A stretch of DNA of 64,000 bases, taken from NCBI GenBank assembly GCA_016714025.1, contig JADJOB010000002.1, positions 2,574,001 to 2,638,000 on the forward strand, in the 5' to 3' direction. The DNA comes from Saprospiraceae bacterium. GTDB lineage: Bacteria; Bacteroidota; Bacteroidia; Chitinophagales; Saprospiraceae. Shown piece by piece: positions 9,484 through 19,015 of this stretch. Each line of letters opens with the position of its first letter. The first letter of the stretch is position 1. Below the pieces are notes generated by a model. That model was not told the DNA's origin, ran no database searches, and saw only the letters and a program-made list of their open reading frames with translations. The position numbers were made by a program, and so were the translations under genes.

Positions 9484-10794
9484 ATGATAGATAATCCACG
9501 CAAAGTTATTCAAAACCAGGAAATGTTTTCTAAAAACGACCTGCTTCTTGTAGCGGTAAGTGGAGGATTAGACAGCATGGTTCTGTGTGATGTTTTATAC
9601 AAGCTTCAATATAATTTTTCAATTGCTCATTGTAATTATCAGTTGAGGATTCCTGATGCCAACGAAGATCAGGAAATGATTCGAATTTGGTCAAACGATC
9701 GAAAGATTCCATTTTATTGCAAGGAGTGTGTTTTACCAATCACTAGCAATATTCAAGATCAAGCCCGGAAAGCCCGGTATGCATTTTTTGATGAACTGAT
9801 AAAAAAGCATCATTTTAAATATTTATTAACAGCACACCACGCAGATGATCAAGTTGAGTTGTTGTTTTTACAATTAAGCCGGGGAAGTGGAATTAATGGT
9901 CTCAAAGGCATGGTCCTGCAATCTGATAGACACATTAGGCCATTTTTAACGCTTTCAAAATCTGATCTAAGCAGCTATGCAACCAAACACAAAATATCAT
10001 TTCGCGAAGACAGCAGTAATCAAACCAGTTATTACTTAAGAAATTTTTTCAGAAATGATGTATTGCCATTAATTGAATCCAGACTCCCGGCTTTTAAGCA
10101 AATGACCCTAAGAAGCATGGAGCATCTTCAGGAGTTAATCCCTTTACTTCATAATTTATACGAATCCTGGAAAAACCAACATGTTAAAATTACTGAATCC
10201 GAAATCAGTATTTCCACTACAGAGCCATCCTGTTTTTTAAGTTGGTTTCTTTCAGATCTGGATTTTCATCCAGAAACAATCCAACAAATTAAAATCAACC
10301 AAGACAAAAGTGGGAAACTATTCTATGGTCGATCAAATTACGAACTTGCGATTCATCCGGAAGGAATTAAATTAAGAAAAATACCTAATTCAGATTTTAA
10401 AAAAGCAGAACACCTTATTTATACCAGTTCAGGAATTTTGGAATTGGAGCACGGCATTTTAGAATGGACAATTTGTAAACCTGGATCAGAACGTTATTAT
10501 TCAGATGCCAGCTTTAGTTATTTTGATAATGAGCAACTTAAATATCCGCTTAGGGTAAGAAAATGGGAAGCCGGGGATCGCATTCAGGTTTTTGGTATGC
10601 AAGGAAAACACAAAAAAATACAGGATGTATTCACAGATCTCAAACTTGGAATCTACGAGAAAGAGAAAATGTATCTTTTAACATCTGAAGAAAACATTTT
10701 GTGGATTTGTGGGCTTCAACGATCTGAGCTTGCAAAAATTGATTTGAACACCAGAGATATCGTCAGCTTTAAATTTACAAAAAAAATAGTTTAA
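9484..10794 (+). CDS. tilS: tRNA(Ile)-lysidine synthase
   Basis: 436 residues from the ATG at 9484; a longer frame from 9445 would add an implausible hydrophobic Cys-rich extension. The N-terminal PP-loop SGGLDSM (about residues 26-32) binds ATP, and HHADDQVE..FLQLSRGSG is the second hallmark of the family. The C-terminal TilS domain is present (RVRKWEAGDRIQVFGMQGKHKKIQDVF). TilS attaches lysine to C34 of tRNA-Ile(CAU), changing its decoding from AUG to AUA; it is essential in most bacteria. Length and domain order are normal. It diverges from a lipoprotein gene and converges on a hypothetical gene. Confidence 0.96.
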   Translation: MIDNPRKVIQNQEMFSKNDLLLVAVSGGLDSMVLCDVLYKLQYNFSIAHCNYQLRIPDANEDQEMIRIWSNDRKIPFYCKECVLPITSNIQDQARKARYAFFDELIKKHHFKYLLTAHHADDQVELLFLQLSRGSGINGLKGMVLQSDRHIRPFLTLSKSDLSSYATKHKISFREDSSNQTSYYLRNFFRNDVLPLIESRLPAFKQMTLRSMEHLQELIPLLHNLYESWKNQHVKITESEISISTTEPSCFLSWFLSDLDFHPETIQQIKINQDKSGKLFYGRSNYELAIHPEGIKLRKIPNSDFKKAEHLIYTSSGILELEHGILEWTICKPGSERYYSDASFSYFDNEQLKYPLRVRKWEAGDRIQVFGMQGKHKKIQDVFTDLKLGIYEKEKMYLLTSEENILWICGLQRSELAKIDLNTRDIVSFKFTKKIV

Positions 10795-10814
10795 CGCAAA
10801 TCATTTTTGTTTAG

Positions 10815-11684
10815 CTACTTTTTCTTGCCAAAAATATCTTTACCATCACTGTTTAGTACAGGTTTTTCTCTCGGTGGAGTTTGCAAAATTTCACCTTTTT
10901 GATAAGGGATGTAATTCCAATAATCACTTTTAAATTCGAGCGCTTCAAATGTCCCATCGGGTGCTCGTACAACATCCCCGGATTTTACATCTGTAAATGT
11001 TTCTACATGATCAAAATAGATTATTTGAGATGTTTCATCGTATTTAACCACTACATTGGCCGAAGGGGAATAGTTTATCACATGTCTATAATACCAGTCT
11101 TCATCTCCTTTTTCATTCAAATGTTTAAATTTTGGGGCCCCAATAATTAATTCATCGTTTTTAATTTCTAACATATCGATAATTCGATATTTAGAACCAT
11201 CCTTTCCAAAACGATAGCCTAAAATGGTATAGGCATTATTAATTTTTAAAGGTATTACATGATAATAAAGTGCACCATACCAATTCTTAGAATTAAAAGC
11301 TTCGTAGTTAATACGAGAAATATTTCGATCGACATCTTTTAAAAAAATGGGTTTAGATTCTGGTCTAAACAATACCCCCGCATAATGAAAATCTTTTGGT
11401 TTGCGTTCCACCTGCCAACTAATGATGCATATTGATTTATCAGGTGATTCACACTTGACAAAATTGGGTAGAAAACTTAGTTTCGCGCTGTCTTCATAGT
11501 TAACAACCAATTCTTTAAGAAGTCTGTTAAAACCTTGCTCTGCTTCAATTCTGAATTCAGCTTGATTTAGAAAAAACATGGCATCCGCATAAAAACGAAA
11601 ACTATCTTGTTTCGTTCTTAATGACTGACTGTCACAGTGGTAAGTATAAAATAAAACGGTGAGGCAGCTTATCCAAATCTTCAT
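10815..11684 (-). CDS. Exported protein of unknown function
   Basis: 289 residues with an N-terminal signal sequence (MKIWISCLTVLFYTYHCDSQS). The Cys in the signal could be a lipobox, though YTYHC is a poor one. The body is mixed alpha/beta with a motif GYRFGKDGSKYRIIDMLEI and a positively charged C-terminus (DGKDIFGKKK). I recognise no catalytic signature. Similar conserved hypothetical proteins are common in Bacteroidota, but I cannot name the family. It follows the peroxiredoxin-like gene by 27 bases on the same strand and may be cotranscribed with it and mdh. Confidence 0.7.
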   Translation of the reverse strand: MKIWISCLTVLFYTYHCDSQSLRTKQDSFRFYADAMFFLNQAEFRIEAEQGFNRLLKELVVNYEDSAKLSFLPNFVKCESPDKSICIISWQVERKPKDFHYAGVLFRPESKPIFLKDVDRNISRINYEAFNSKNWYGALYYHVIPLKINNAYTILGYRFGKDGSKYRIIDMLEIKNDELIIGAPKFKHLNEKGDEDWYYRHVINYSPSANVVVKYDETSQIIYFDHVETFTDVKSGDVVRAPDGTFEALEFKSDYWNYIPYQKGEILQTPPREKPVLNSDGKDIFGKKK

Positions 11685-11711
11685 GATACAACTACGATTA
11701 GGGAGTGTGTT

Positions 11712-12239
11712 TTATTGTGCTTGTGGACAAGCCATTAATTTTAAGTAATCTGGTTTATCTGAAGGAAATTTGTGTCGAAACTCATTCGTGATTTGACCAT
11801 TTTGGATAATAAAAACTCCGGGCATTTGAAATCCATCGCCTAATTGGGTGCCAAAACCATGGCCTTTAATCAAGCCGGCTTCAATTCCTCTTAACCAGGA
11901 CCGAAATCCAAATAATTGATTAAACGTGCCTTTTAATAGACCAAATTCCTTATAGAAGAAGCAAGCAGGATCTGAAACACGAGGAACAGAACTCAAGCCA
12001 TATCGCTCAAAATACTTACAAGCTATGTCTTCAGTTGACATATGCACCAGAATTAAACAATTCTTGTCAAATTTATGTCCGTTGAATAAATCATGCAATT
12101 CCTCAAGTGCTTCCCGGCAAAATGTACATCCAAAATGCCTCAAAAACACAAGAATTACATCTTGTTTAAGTGATTTTTGATAAACGGTTTCACCATCCGT
12201 TGTATGCATGCTACGAATTGCCTCATTGATGGAAGCCAT
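11712..12239 (-). CDS. Peroxiredoxin-like (AhpC/TSA, SelL-related) protein
   Basis: 175 residues with a thioredoxin fold. The redox site is a CxxC, Cys38-Thr-Phe-Cys41, in VFLRHFGCTFCREAL, the pattern of the SelL-related/PRXL2 branch of the AhpC/TSA superfamily. A MPGVFII strand and a conserved GDGFQMPG segment follow. It lacks a signal peptide, so it should work in the cytoplasm as a thiol oxidoreductase or peroxidase; the substrate cannot be read from sequence. It lies 30 bases downstream of mdh on the same strand, probably in the same transcript. Confidence 0.8.
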   Translation of the reverse strand: MASINEAIRSMHTTDGETVYQKSLKQDVILVFLRHFGCTFCREALEELHDLFNGHKFDKNCLILVHMSTEDIACKYFERYGLSSVPRVSDPACFFYKEFGLLKGTFNQLFGFRSWLRGIEAGLIKGHGFGTQLGDGFQMPGVFIIQNGQITNEFRHKFPSDKPDYLKLMACPQAQ

Positions 12240-12269
12240 GTTGTCAAAACAAGGCTTTGTGTTAAAAGT

Positions 12270-13211
12270 TTAAGAAACTACCGGAGGTAAATTGTCATAT
12301 ACATCCATAGTAGACTTGACTTCTAATGCGGATTGATGTAATAAAGCGGTTTCTTCCGGACTTAATTTTAGCTCTATTATTTGCTCTACCCCATTTTTGC
12401 CCAATTTTACAGGAACCCCCACAAAAACATCTTTTAATCCATATTGGCCATTTAGCTTAACACAACATGGAAAAATGCGTTTTTCATCTTTTGCGATTGC
12501 CTCAACCATTTGGGCTGCTGCAGCACCTGGCGCATACCAGGCTGAAGTCCCCATTAATTTTACCAATTCTCCTCCTCCCTGCTTTGTCCGATCAACAATA
12601 GCCTGAAGTTTATCCATAGCCAATAATTCTGTCACAGGAATGCCCGAAACCGTAGTTAATCTGGGTAAAGGCACCATAGAATCTCCATGACCACCCATTA
12701 AAATTGCCTGAATGTCTTTTGGACTTACATCCAAAGCTTCTGCTAAAAAGGCACGATAGCGGGCTGTATCCAAAATGCCTGCCATTCCAATCACTTTGTT
12801 TTCATGCAATCCGGCTACTTTATAAGCTGCATAGGTCATGACATCCAAAGGATTAGAAACTACTATGATAATCGGATTTTTTGAATACTTTAATACGGAT
12901 GTCGTTACTGAATTAACAATTGCGGCGTTTGTACTAATCAAATCATCCCGACTCATTCCGGGTTTACGAGGTAAACCGGCAGTTATGACGACAATATCAG
13001 AATCTGCGGTTAATTGATAATCCTGAGTTCCTATTAACCTACTGGAATAATAATCAACAGGTGCCTGCTGCCAGGTATCCAGGGCTTTTCCAATCGCCAT
13101 TTCAGCTTTTATATCCACCAATACAATTTCCCGGATAAAATCCTTGTGTGCCAAAACATTGGCAACAGTTGCACCAACATTTCCGGCTCCGATAACGGTA
13201 ACTTTATTCAT
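12270..13211 (-). CDS. mdh: Malate dehydrogenase (LDH-like type)
   Basis: 313 residues. The Rossmann motif GAGNVGATVA (residues 8-17) and Asp33 at the end of the second strand indicate NAD rather than NADP. The substrate-binding arginines Arg82 and Arg88 sit in AGLPRKPGMSRDDL, Arg151 in DTARYR, and the catalytic His175 in GGHGDSMVPL. Arg82 marks it as malate rather than lactate dehydrogenase. It interconverts malate and oxaloacetate in the TCA cycle. It starts a minus-strand group with the peroxiredoxin-like and hypothetical genes. A -7-like box (TAGTTTTG on the minus strand) lies 25 bases upstream. Confidence 0.97.
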   Translation of the reverse strand: MNKVTVIGAGNVGATVANVLAHKDFIREIVLVDIKAEMAIGKALDTWQQAPVDYYSSRLIGTQDYQLTADSDIVVITAGLPRKPGMSRDDLISTNAAIVNSVTTSVLKYSKNPIIIVVSNPLDVMTYAAYKVAGLHENKVIGMAGILDTARYRAFLAEALDVSPKDIQAILMGGHGDSMVPLPRLTTVSGIPVTELLAMDKLQAIVDRTKQGGGELVKLMGTSAWYAPGAAAAQMVEAIAKDEKRIFPCCVKLNGQYGLKDVFVGVPVKLGKNGVEQIIELKLSPEETALLHQSALEVKSTMDVYDNLPPVVS

Positions 13212-13236
13212 TTTTATACGTTATTAAATAATAGGG

Positions 13237-13244
13237 CAAAACTA
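13237..13244 (-). promoter_or_regulatory. Candidate -7 box of mdh
   Basis: Reads TAGTTTTG on the minus strand, an exact match to the Bacteroidota -7 consensus TAnnTTTG, 25 bases before the mdh ATG. No convincing TTTG -33 element is visible at the right spacing. In AT-rich DNA the 8-mer alone is weak evidence. Confidence 0.35.
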
Positions 13245-13256
13245 TTAACTAAGTAT

Positions 13257-13264
13257 TAATTTTG
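13257..13264 (+). promoter_or_regulatory. Candidate -7 box of the M43 protease pair
   Basis: TAATTTTG matches TAnnTTTG exactly, 33 bases before the ATG of the first protease. It faces away from the mdh box 12 bases to its left, as expected for a divergent promoter region. No clear -33 element. Confidence 0.35.
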
Positions 13265-13297
13265 TGCCCTTAATTGCACATATTTTAAATTTTTATA

Positions 13298-14839
13298 ATG
13301 AATAGAATTTTATTTGTCTTTTTGATAGGATTTTTGATCCCAATCAGCGATTTCGCCCAGGAATTGGGAAAATGTGGCACCGGTTTGCATGAAAACATCA
13401 GCATTCGCGACCGGATGTTTGCAAATAGAGAAACATTTAAAGATCAGATAATCCAAAGAAGTGGGGCTCCTTATTACATTCCGGTTACTTATTGGATGGT
13501 TGCCAAAGCAGATGGAAGCGGCCGAATCACAATTAAAAATGTAATTGAAAACCTGTGTGCAATCAATAAAATTTATGAATCGCTGAATATGGTTTTCTAT
13601 TTAAAAGCTGCCAATTCAATTAATAATTCATTTATTTACGATGATCCCAGCAGCACATTGGGTAAGGCATATATCAATCAATATATGTTGTCTAATAAAA
13701 ATGCAGTTAATATTTTCGTCGGAAACATAGCAAATGCCAGTTCACCCGGGGTTTTGGCTTTTTATACTGGCGATGGAGATTATATTGTGTGTGGTAAATT
13801 GCACGTTGGACCCAACGGGACGACGCTAGCCCATGAAATTGGCCATTTCTTTTCCTTGCCACATACTTTTATAGGTTGGGAAGAAACTGATTATCTTACT
13901 GTGTCTAATAATTGTACCACCCCACCTCCCATTTCCATTTTTTATAGAGGCAATGAAGTTAAAACAGAATATGTGGATCGTGCGAAACCGGGCACCAACG
14001 GAAAATTACATTGCAATCAATCAGCTGATGGATTTTGTGATACCCCAGCAGATTACAATCTCGGCTTTGGATTTCAAGGACCTGGCTGTGTCTATACAGG
14101 TTGTGCAAAAGATCCGGATAATGTTAAATTGGATCCGAATGAAGCTAATTTAATGAGTTACTTTTTGGATTGTATTAAAGACTTTTCAGAAGAACAAAAA
14201 GCAGCTATTACAAAAGATTATTTATCTACTGGTAGAAGCTACCTTAAAAGCCCTGTTTATTCACCTAAGCCTGATGTTACAGATGCTGTCAATTATATAA
14301 CACCAACCGGCAGCATTCCCCCATTGGGTTATGATACCGTTAGATTTGATTGGGATGATGTACCGAATGCAGATAAATATATATTTGAAATTGCCGAAAA
14401 CATTGGATTTAATATCAACAATAAATTGTTTTTATTGTCTCATTCTGATACCGTTTTGTATAACCTAAAAAAGAATGCAAATCATTATTGGCGCGTTACT
14501 CCTTATAATTCAAACAGTTTTTGTGTCGTATCTAAAATTTCCAATTTCAGAACACCATCCTGGACTGTGGCAAATGAAAATATTGAACTTTCAGGATTAA
14601 CTGTTTATTTCAGACAATATGAAGAAAATAAAATTTCTTTAATCATTCATTCGGAAAATAACCAATCACTGCAAATGCAGTTATTTTCAACCGATGGACA
14701 AGGAATTAGCAATACTAACTTTAAAGTACAAACGGGTACAAATTATTTTGAATTAGATAATTTACAAGCTGGTATTTATTTCTATAGAATTTCCGATCTT
14801 ACTGGAAAATTTAATTCTGGTAAATTCATAAAATTATAA
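13298..14839 (+). CDS. Secreted M43-type zinc metalloprotease with T9SS-like tail (copy 1)
   Basis: 513 residues: signal peptide (about 1-20, ending FAQ), protease domain, a fibronectin-like module (about 330-425, with W.V.P and YWRV.PY blocks) and a C-terminal beta domain ending AGIYFYRISD..GKF...KFIKL, a T9SS type A-like sorting signal. The zinc motif HEIGHFFSLPH gives His179, Glu180, His183 and His189; residue 186 is Ser where metzincins usually have Gly. The downstream ADGFCDTPADY block and the Met-turn in NLMSYF fit pappalysin-like M43 enzymes. It is expected to be exported across the outer membrane. A close relative follows 11 bases later, suggesting tandem duplication. Confidence 0.88.
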   Translation: MNRILFVFLIGFLIPISDFAQELGKCGTGLHENISIRDRMFANRETFKDQIIQRSGAPYYIPVTYWMVAKADGSGRITIKNVIENLCAINKIYESLNMVFYLKAANSINNSFIYDDPSSTLGKAYINQYMLSNKNAVNIFVGNIANASSPGVLAFYTGDGDYIVCGKLHVGPNGTTLAHEIGHFFSLPHTFIGWEETDYLTVSNNCTTPPPISIFYRGNEVKTEYVDRAKPGTNGKLHCNQSADGFCDTPADYNLGFGFQGPGCVYTGCAKDPDNVKLDPNEANLMSYFLDCIKDFSEEQKAAITKDYLSTGRSYLKSPVYSPKPDVTDAVNYITPTGSIPPLGYDTVRFDWDDVPNADKYIFEIAENIGFNINNKLFLLSHSDTVLYNLKKNANHYWRVTPYNSNSFCVVSKISNFRTPSWTVANENIELSGLTVYFRQYEENKISLIIHSENNQSLQMQLFSTDGQGISNTNFKVQTGTNYFELDNLQAGIYFYRISDLTGKFNSGKFIKL

Positions 14840-14850
14840 TCAGTACATAC

Positions 14851-16314
14851 ATGAGGTTTTATATACTTCTTGCATTTTGCTTATTAAATGTGAGCACAAA
14901 TGCTCAATCTTCTTATTGTGGCACGGGGAAAAATGATCAGCAGCATCTAATGACGCTTCGTGAAAATTTGCCGCACTTTGAAAAAGTTGACAACGGACTT
15001 ATTTATATACCCTTACAAATTCACAACGTAGCCAATGATAATGCTGTTGGATTCTTTTCGAATTTAATCATATTCGAGGCATTGTGCACATTAAATCAGG
15101 ATTTTTTACCCAGCGGAATTCAATTTTACCTTGAAAATGATATCAACTACATTCGCAATACTTCCTGGAATGATCATGCAGAATACGATAAAGGAGAAGA
15201 GATGATGTTGAAAAATAATTATCCTAATATTGTTAACTGTTATTTAGTCGCAAATCCAGCAGGTAACTGTGGTTATTATACATACAGAGGAGATGCAGTT
15301 GCTTTAAGTAAAAACTGCGTCGGCAAAAACAGCCATACCTGGGCACATGAACTTGGACATTATTTTTCATTGCCTCATACATTTTACGGTTGGGAAGGAA
15401 TTAGGTACTCAAATGGAAAACAAACAGAAGATTATCAAAGTCAGGTATCTACTTCTATTGAAAATGTAGAACGTAAAAATTGTAAATCTCAAGCCGATAA
15501 CTTTTGTGACACAGATCCAGATTATATAAGCAACCGTTGGACTTGTTCAGGTGATGGATTTAGTGGTTCAATATTACGCGACACTAAAGATTCTACTTTT
15601 CGTGTTGATGGAACCTTGTTTATGTCTTATTCTAATGATGACTGCATGAAAAGGTTTTCAGGAGATCAAATGAAAGCCATGTTGAATTTTTATAATGGCC
15701 CAAGAGCAAATCTCAAACGTGCAAATGTCAATCCAAAAACACTGGATCAAAATCCAATTGCATTGAATTTTCCAATAGACAGCGTTGTGATTCCATCGTC
15801 TAAAATACTATTATCATGGCAAGCTGTTCCAAATGCTACCTATTACAGCATTCAAGTTTCAAGAACTGAAAATTTTACAGTAATTGTTAAAAACCTCATG
15901 GTTACTACCCCCTATGTTGAGTTGGATTCATTAATTTCGAATAAAAACTATTGGTGGAAAGTCCGAGCTTTTTCTGATTTTGATTTTTGTGGAACCAGTT
16001 CAGAAGTTGCATTATTTAGAACGGATCAACTGGTTTCGACTGAAAATAAGTTGGATAACAATAATAAATCAATCCTAATACCAAATCCGGTATCAGGTAC
16101 GCAAAGTTTTATTCTAAAAGATGGTAAACAGTTTATGTCTGAATCATTTAGGCTAAGCTCCATTTTTGGTCATCAAATTGAATTGAATGACAAAAGGGAA
16201 TTAAACGATCATCTATTGTTTTCTATTAAGGATATACCCGATGGTATCTACATCCTTTCAACTAAAAATATTTCTGCAATTAAGCCAACAAAACTTGTTA
16301 TAAAAACCAAATAA
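14851..16314 (+). CDS. Secreted M43-type zinc metalloprotease with T9SS-like tail (copy 2)
   Basis: 487 residues with the same architecture as its upstream neighbour: signal peptide (1-18, ending NAQ), protease domain, fibronectin-like module and sorting-type C-terminus. The zinc motif is HELGHYFSLPH (His166, Glu167, His170, His176), again with Ser (173) in place of Gly, followed by TFYGWEG. The ADNFCDTDPDY block and Met-turn FMSYSNDDC are present. Both copies start the mature protein with a CGTG segment. Identity between copies is clearly partial, so the duplication is old. Its stop codon is immediately followed by the sucC ATG, so the protease pair and sucC could share a transcript. Confidence 0.88.
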   Translation: MRFYILLAFCLLNVSTNAQSSYCGTGKNDQQHLMTLRENLPHFEKVDNGLIYIPLQIHNVANDNAVGFFSNLIIFEALCTLNQDFLPSGIQFYLENDINYIRNTSWNDHAEYDKGEEMMLKNNYPNIVNCYLVANPAGNCGYYTYRGDAVALSKNCVGKNSHTWAHELGHYFSLPHTFYGWEGIRYSNGKQTEDYQSQVSTSIENVERKNCKSQADNFCDTDPDYISNRWTCSGDGFSGSILRDTKDSTFRVDGTLFMSYSNDDCMKRFSGDQMKAMLNFYNGPRANLKRANVNPKTLDQNPIALNFPIDSVVIPSSKILLSWQAVPNATYYSIQVSRTENFTVIVKNLMVTTPYVELDSLISNKNYWWKVRAFSDFDFCGTSSEVALFRTDQLVSTENKLDNNNKSILIPNPVSGTQSFILKDGKQFMSESFRLSSIFGHQIELNDKRELNDHLLFSIKDIPDGIYILSTKNISAIKPTKLVIKTK

Positions 16315-17520
16315 ATGAATTTACACGAATATCAGGGAAAAGAATTATTGAATCGCTTTAACATTCGAACACAAAAAGGATATGTCGCATCAAACCCTGA
16401 AGAAGCTTTAGAAAATTATAACAGAATTGTTTTAGAAAGTAATGCAAATTTTGCTGTTGTTAAAGCACAAATCCATGCAGGGGGTCGCGGTAAAGGCGGA
16501 GGAGTTAAATTGGCGAAATCAAAAGAAGAGTTAATCCAATATTCATCCGACATTTTGGGAATGCATTTGAAAACACCTCAAACGCCCGGAGGAATGACCG
16601 GTCCAGGTAAATTAGTCACCAAGATATTGATCACTGAAGACTCCTATGTTCCTAAATTTGATCAATGTAAAGAATACTATTTTTCTATTCTTACAGATCG
16701 TAATTCGCAACAGAATGTAATTATTTATTCTCCAATGGGAGGAATGGATATTGAAAAAGTTGCGGAGGAAACTCCAGAGCTTGTATTTAAAGAGTTTGTT
16801 GATGCATGTTTAGGTTTACAAGATTTTCAATGTCGAAAAATAGCTTTTAATCTTGGTTTAAGCGGCAAAGCTTTTAAAGAGATGTTAGGTTTTACAAAGT
16901 CACTTTACCAAGCCTTTGTGAATTTAGATTGCAGTTTAATTGAAATTAACCCAACTCTTAAAAATGGCCATGATGAAATTGTTGCGGTTGATTGCAAATT
17001 GGTGATGGATGATAATGCACTTTACAGACATGCCGATATTGAAGCCATGAGAGATGAATCTGAAGAAGATCCTACAGAAATTGAAGCCAAAGCTTTTAAT
17101 CTGAATTATGTTAAATTAGATGGCAATGTGGGTTGTATGGTCAATGGAGCCGGCTTAGCCATGGCTACGATGGATATCATTAAATTATCTGGTGGCAATC
17201 CTGCAAATTTTCTTGATGTTGGTGGAACTGCCGATGCAAGTCGGGTCGAACAAGCTTTTAGAATCATATTAAAAGATCCGGCGGTTAAAGCTATACTGGT
17301 TAATATTTTTGGAGGCATCGTCCGTTGCGATCGAGTAGCGCAAGGTATTGTTGATGCGTATAAAAATATGAAAGACATAAATATTCCTATTATTGTTCGA
17401 CTGCAAGGAACCAATGCTGAAATTGCAAAGAAAATCATTGACGATTCAGGATTAGAAGTTCATTCAGCTATTCAATTGCAAGAAGCAGCTGATTTAATAA
17501 AAAATGTATTGAAACTTTAA
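16315..17520 (+). CDS. sucC: Succinate--CoA ligase, beta subunit
   Basis: 401 residues, starting MNLHEYQGKELL as in almost all SucC proteins. The ATP-grasp domain has the Gly-rich GGRGKGGGVKLAKS loop. The C-terminal CoA-ligase domain has NPANFLDVGGTADASRVEQAF and VNIFGGIVRCDRVAQGI. With SucD it converts succinyl-CoA to succinate while making ATP or GTP. sucD is not adjacent, which is common in Bacteroidota. The start codon follows the protease stop with no gap, and the xseA TTG follows its own stop with no gap. Confidence 0.97.
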   Translation: MNLHEYQGKELLNRFNIRTQKGYVASNPEEALENYNRIVLESNANFAVVKAQIHAGGRGKGGGVKLAKSKEELIQYSSDILGMHLKTPQTPGGMTGPGKLVTKILITEDSYVPKFDQCKEYYFSILTDRNSQQNVIIYSPMGGMDIEKVAEETPELVFKEFVDACLGLQDFQCRKIAFNLGLSGKAFKEMLGFTKSLYQAFVNLDCSLIEINPTLKNGHDEIVAVDCKLVMDDNALYRHADIEAMRDESEEDPTEIEAKAFNLNYVKLDGNVGCMVNGAGLAMATMDIIKLSGGNPANFLDVGGTADASRVEQAFRIILKDPAVKAILVNIFGGIVRCDRVAQGIVDAYKNMKDINIPIIVRLQGTNAEIAKKIIDDSGLEVHSAIQLQEAADLIKNVLKL

Positions 17521-18768
17521 TTGGAGCAATTTAGTTTAAGCAAGCTTAATCTTTATATACGGCGAGTTATTGCTGTAAATTTCCAGGATCCGGTTTGGAT
17601 TAATTGTGAATTACTAAATGTTAAGCAAAAATCAGGACATATATACCTTGAATTAATTGAAAAAGATGATAACAATCAAATCATCGCCCAATCTTCTGCT
17701 GTAATTTGGAAGACTGCCGTTGCCTCAATTCAAAAGAATAATCCGTTTGATTTATTTCAAATCTTAGTTGAAGGCAATCAGGTATTGCTGAATGTTACCA
17801 TCGATTACAACGCACGTTACGGTTTAAAACTGATTGTTCAGGATCTGGATGGAACTTACACATTAGGCAAAATAATTCAAGGTAAAATTAAAATAATCGA
17901 GCGGTTAAAATCCGAACTTCTTTGGCAAAAAAATAAAAACAGCACATTGCCTTGTGCAATTAAAAATATTTCTCTAATCACAAGCTCAGACAGTGCTGGG
18001 TGCAAAGACTTTTTAAATCATTTAATTCAGAATCACTTTGGCTTTACTTTTAAAATAAAAAAATACGAAGCGGCCATGCAAGGGGCCCATACAGTCAATC
18101 AAATTTGTAATGCATTTGAGTTAATCAAGAAAGAAAATAAATTTAAATCAGATCTTGTAGTAATAATTCGTGGAGGTGGCTCAAAACACGATTTATTGGA
18201 ATTTGATGATTATCTTATCTCAAAAGCTATTTCTGAGTGCCCCTACCCTGTTTTTACAGGCATTGGTCATTTTATTGATGAATCATTAGCAGATCTTTCT
18301 GCTTTTTCAGCCTTAAAAACTCCAACAGCCGTTGCTGATGAAATTCTTCACATCAATCAACAGTTTGAAATGGGTCTTATTTCAACTTATCAGGAAATTT
18401 GCAATTATGCTCTTGCGAAAAAGAATAATTATAAAACATCACTGGCCTCCATTGAGACCAATTTAATTAGCACGACTCGCAGAATTCTATTTGACCAGCA
18501 AAGCAAAGGGAATGAACTCCGCCACAATATTGAAATGTGTAAAAACAAATTACTTAATAAATATCACATGCTCTTTATTGAAATTCAGGGATGTTTGGAT
18601 TTAAATGATCCTGATAAAATATTAAGCAAAGGGTATAGTCTGGTTTATAGAAATGGAAAGTTAGTTCAAACAATAGAAAACTTAAACGCCGGGGATTTGG
18701 TTGATACTAAATTAATTAATGGTACTTTTAAAAGTAGAATCACAGATATATGGCCACAAAAAAGTTAA
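17521..18768 (+). CDS. xseA: Exodeoxyribonuclease VII large subunit
   Basis: 415 residues from a TTG start placed exactly after the sucC stop. This start is needed to include the family's opening helix (FSLSKLNLYIRRVI) and no upstream ATG exists. An N-terminal OB fold (VWINCELLNV..KSGHIYLEL) is followed by the catalytic domain with VVIIRGGGSKHDLLEFDD, YPVFTGIGHFIDESLADLSA and KTPTAVAD, and a coiled-coil region that binds XseB. The complex degrades single-stranded DNA from both ends. It overlaps xseB by 19 bases, indicating translational coupling. Confidence 0.96.
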   Translation: MEQFSLSKLNLYIRRVIAVNFQDPVWINCELLNVKQKSGHIYLELIEKDDNNQIIAQSSAVIWKTAVASIQKNNPFDLFQILVEGNQVLLNVTIDYNARYGLKLIVQDLDGTYTLGKIIQGKIKIIERLKSELLWQKNKNSTLPCAIKNISLITSSDSAGCKDFLNHLIQNHFGFTFKIKKYEAAMQGAHTVNQICNAFELIKKENKFKSDLVVIIRGGGSKHDLLEFDDYLISKAISECPYPVFTGIGHFIDESLADLSAFSALKTPTAVADEILHINQQFEMGLISTYQEICNYALAKKNNYKTSLASIETNLISTTRRILFDQQSKGNELRHNIEMCKNKLLNKYHMLFIEIQGCLDLNDPDKILSKGYSLVYRNGKLVQTIENLNAGDLVDTKLINGTFKSRITDIWPQKS

Positions 18769-18935
18769 ATTACAACGATGCCATGGAGCAATTGCAGGTT
18801 CTCTATACCCAACTTAAGGAAGATAAAATTCCACTTGAAAACTTACCTGAGGAAATACGCAAGGCAAGAGGGCTTCTCCAATACTGCCAGGAACTGCTAA
18901 GGTCAATAGAACAGGAAATCGAGCCTAAAGAATAA
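18750..18935 (+). CDS. xseB: Exodeoxyribonuclease VII small subunit
   Basis: 61 residues, the usual size for XseB. The sequence shows the two-helix pattern of the family: NYNDAMEQLQVLYTQLKEDKIPLENLPE, then a second helix with RKARGLLQYCQELL. It coats the coiled-coil of XseA and is required for activity. It overlaps the end of xseA by 19 bases in another frame. Confidence 0.93.
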   Translation: MATKKLNYNDAMEQLQVLYTQLKEDKIPLENLPEEIRKARGLLQYCQELLRSIEQEIEPKE

Positions 18936-19015
18936 TTTTTTTATTGCACTGATAACCTTTTCTGAAATGTGCAATCCTTTCATGTAATTTATTATTCACC
19001 CTAAAATTAATTAAC

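Noticed and set aside
18944..18974. Inverted repeat TTGCAC / GTGCAA after xseB as a terminator
   Set aside because: Loop of 19 bases, only 6 pairs and no T tract.
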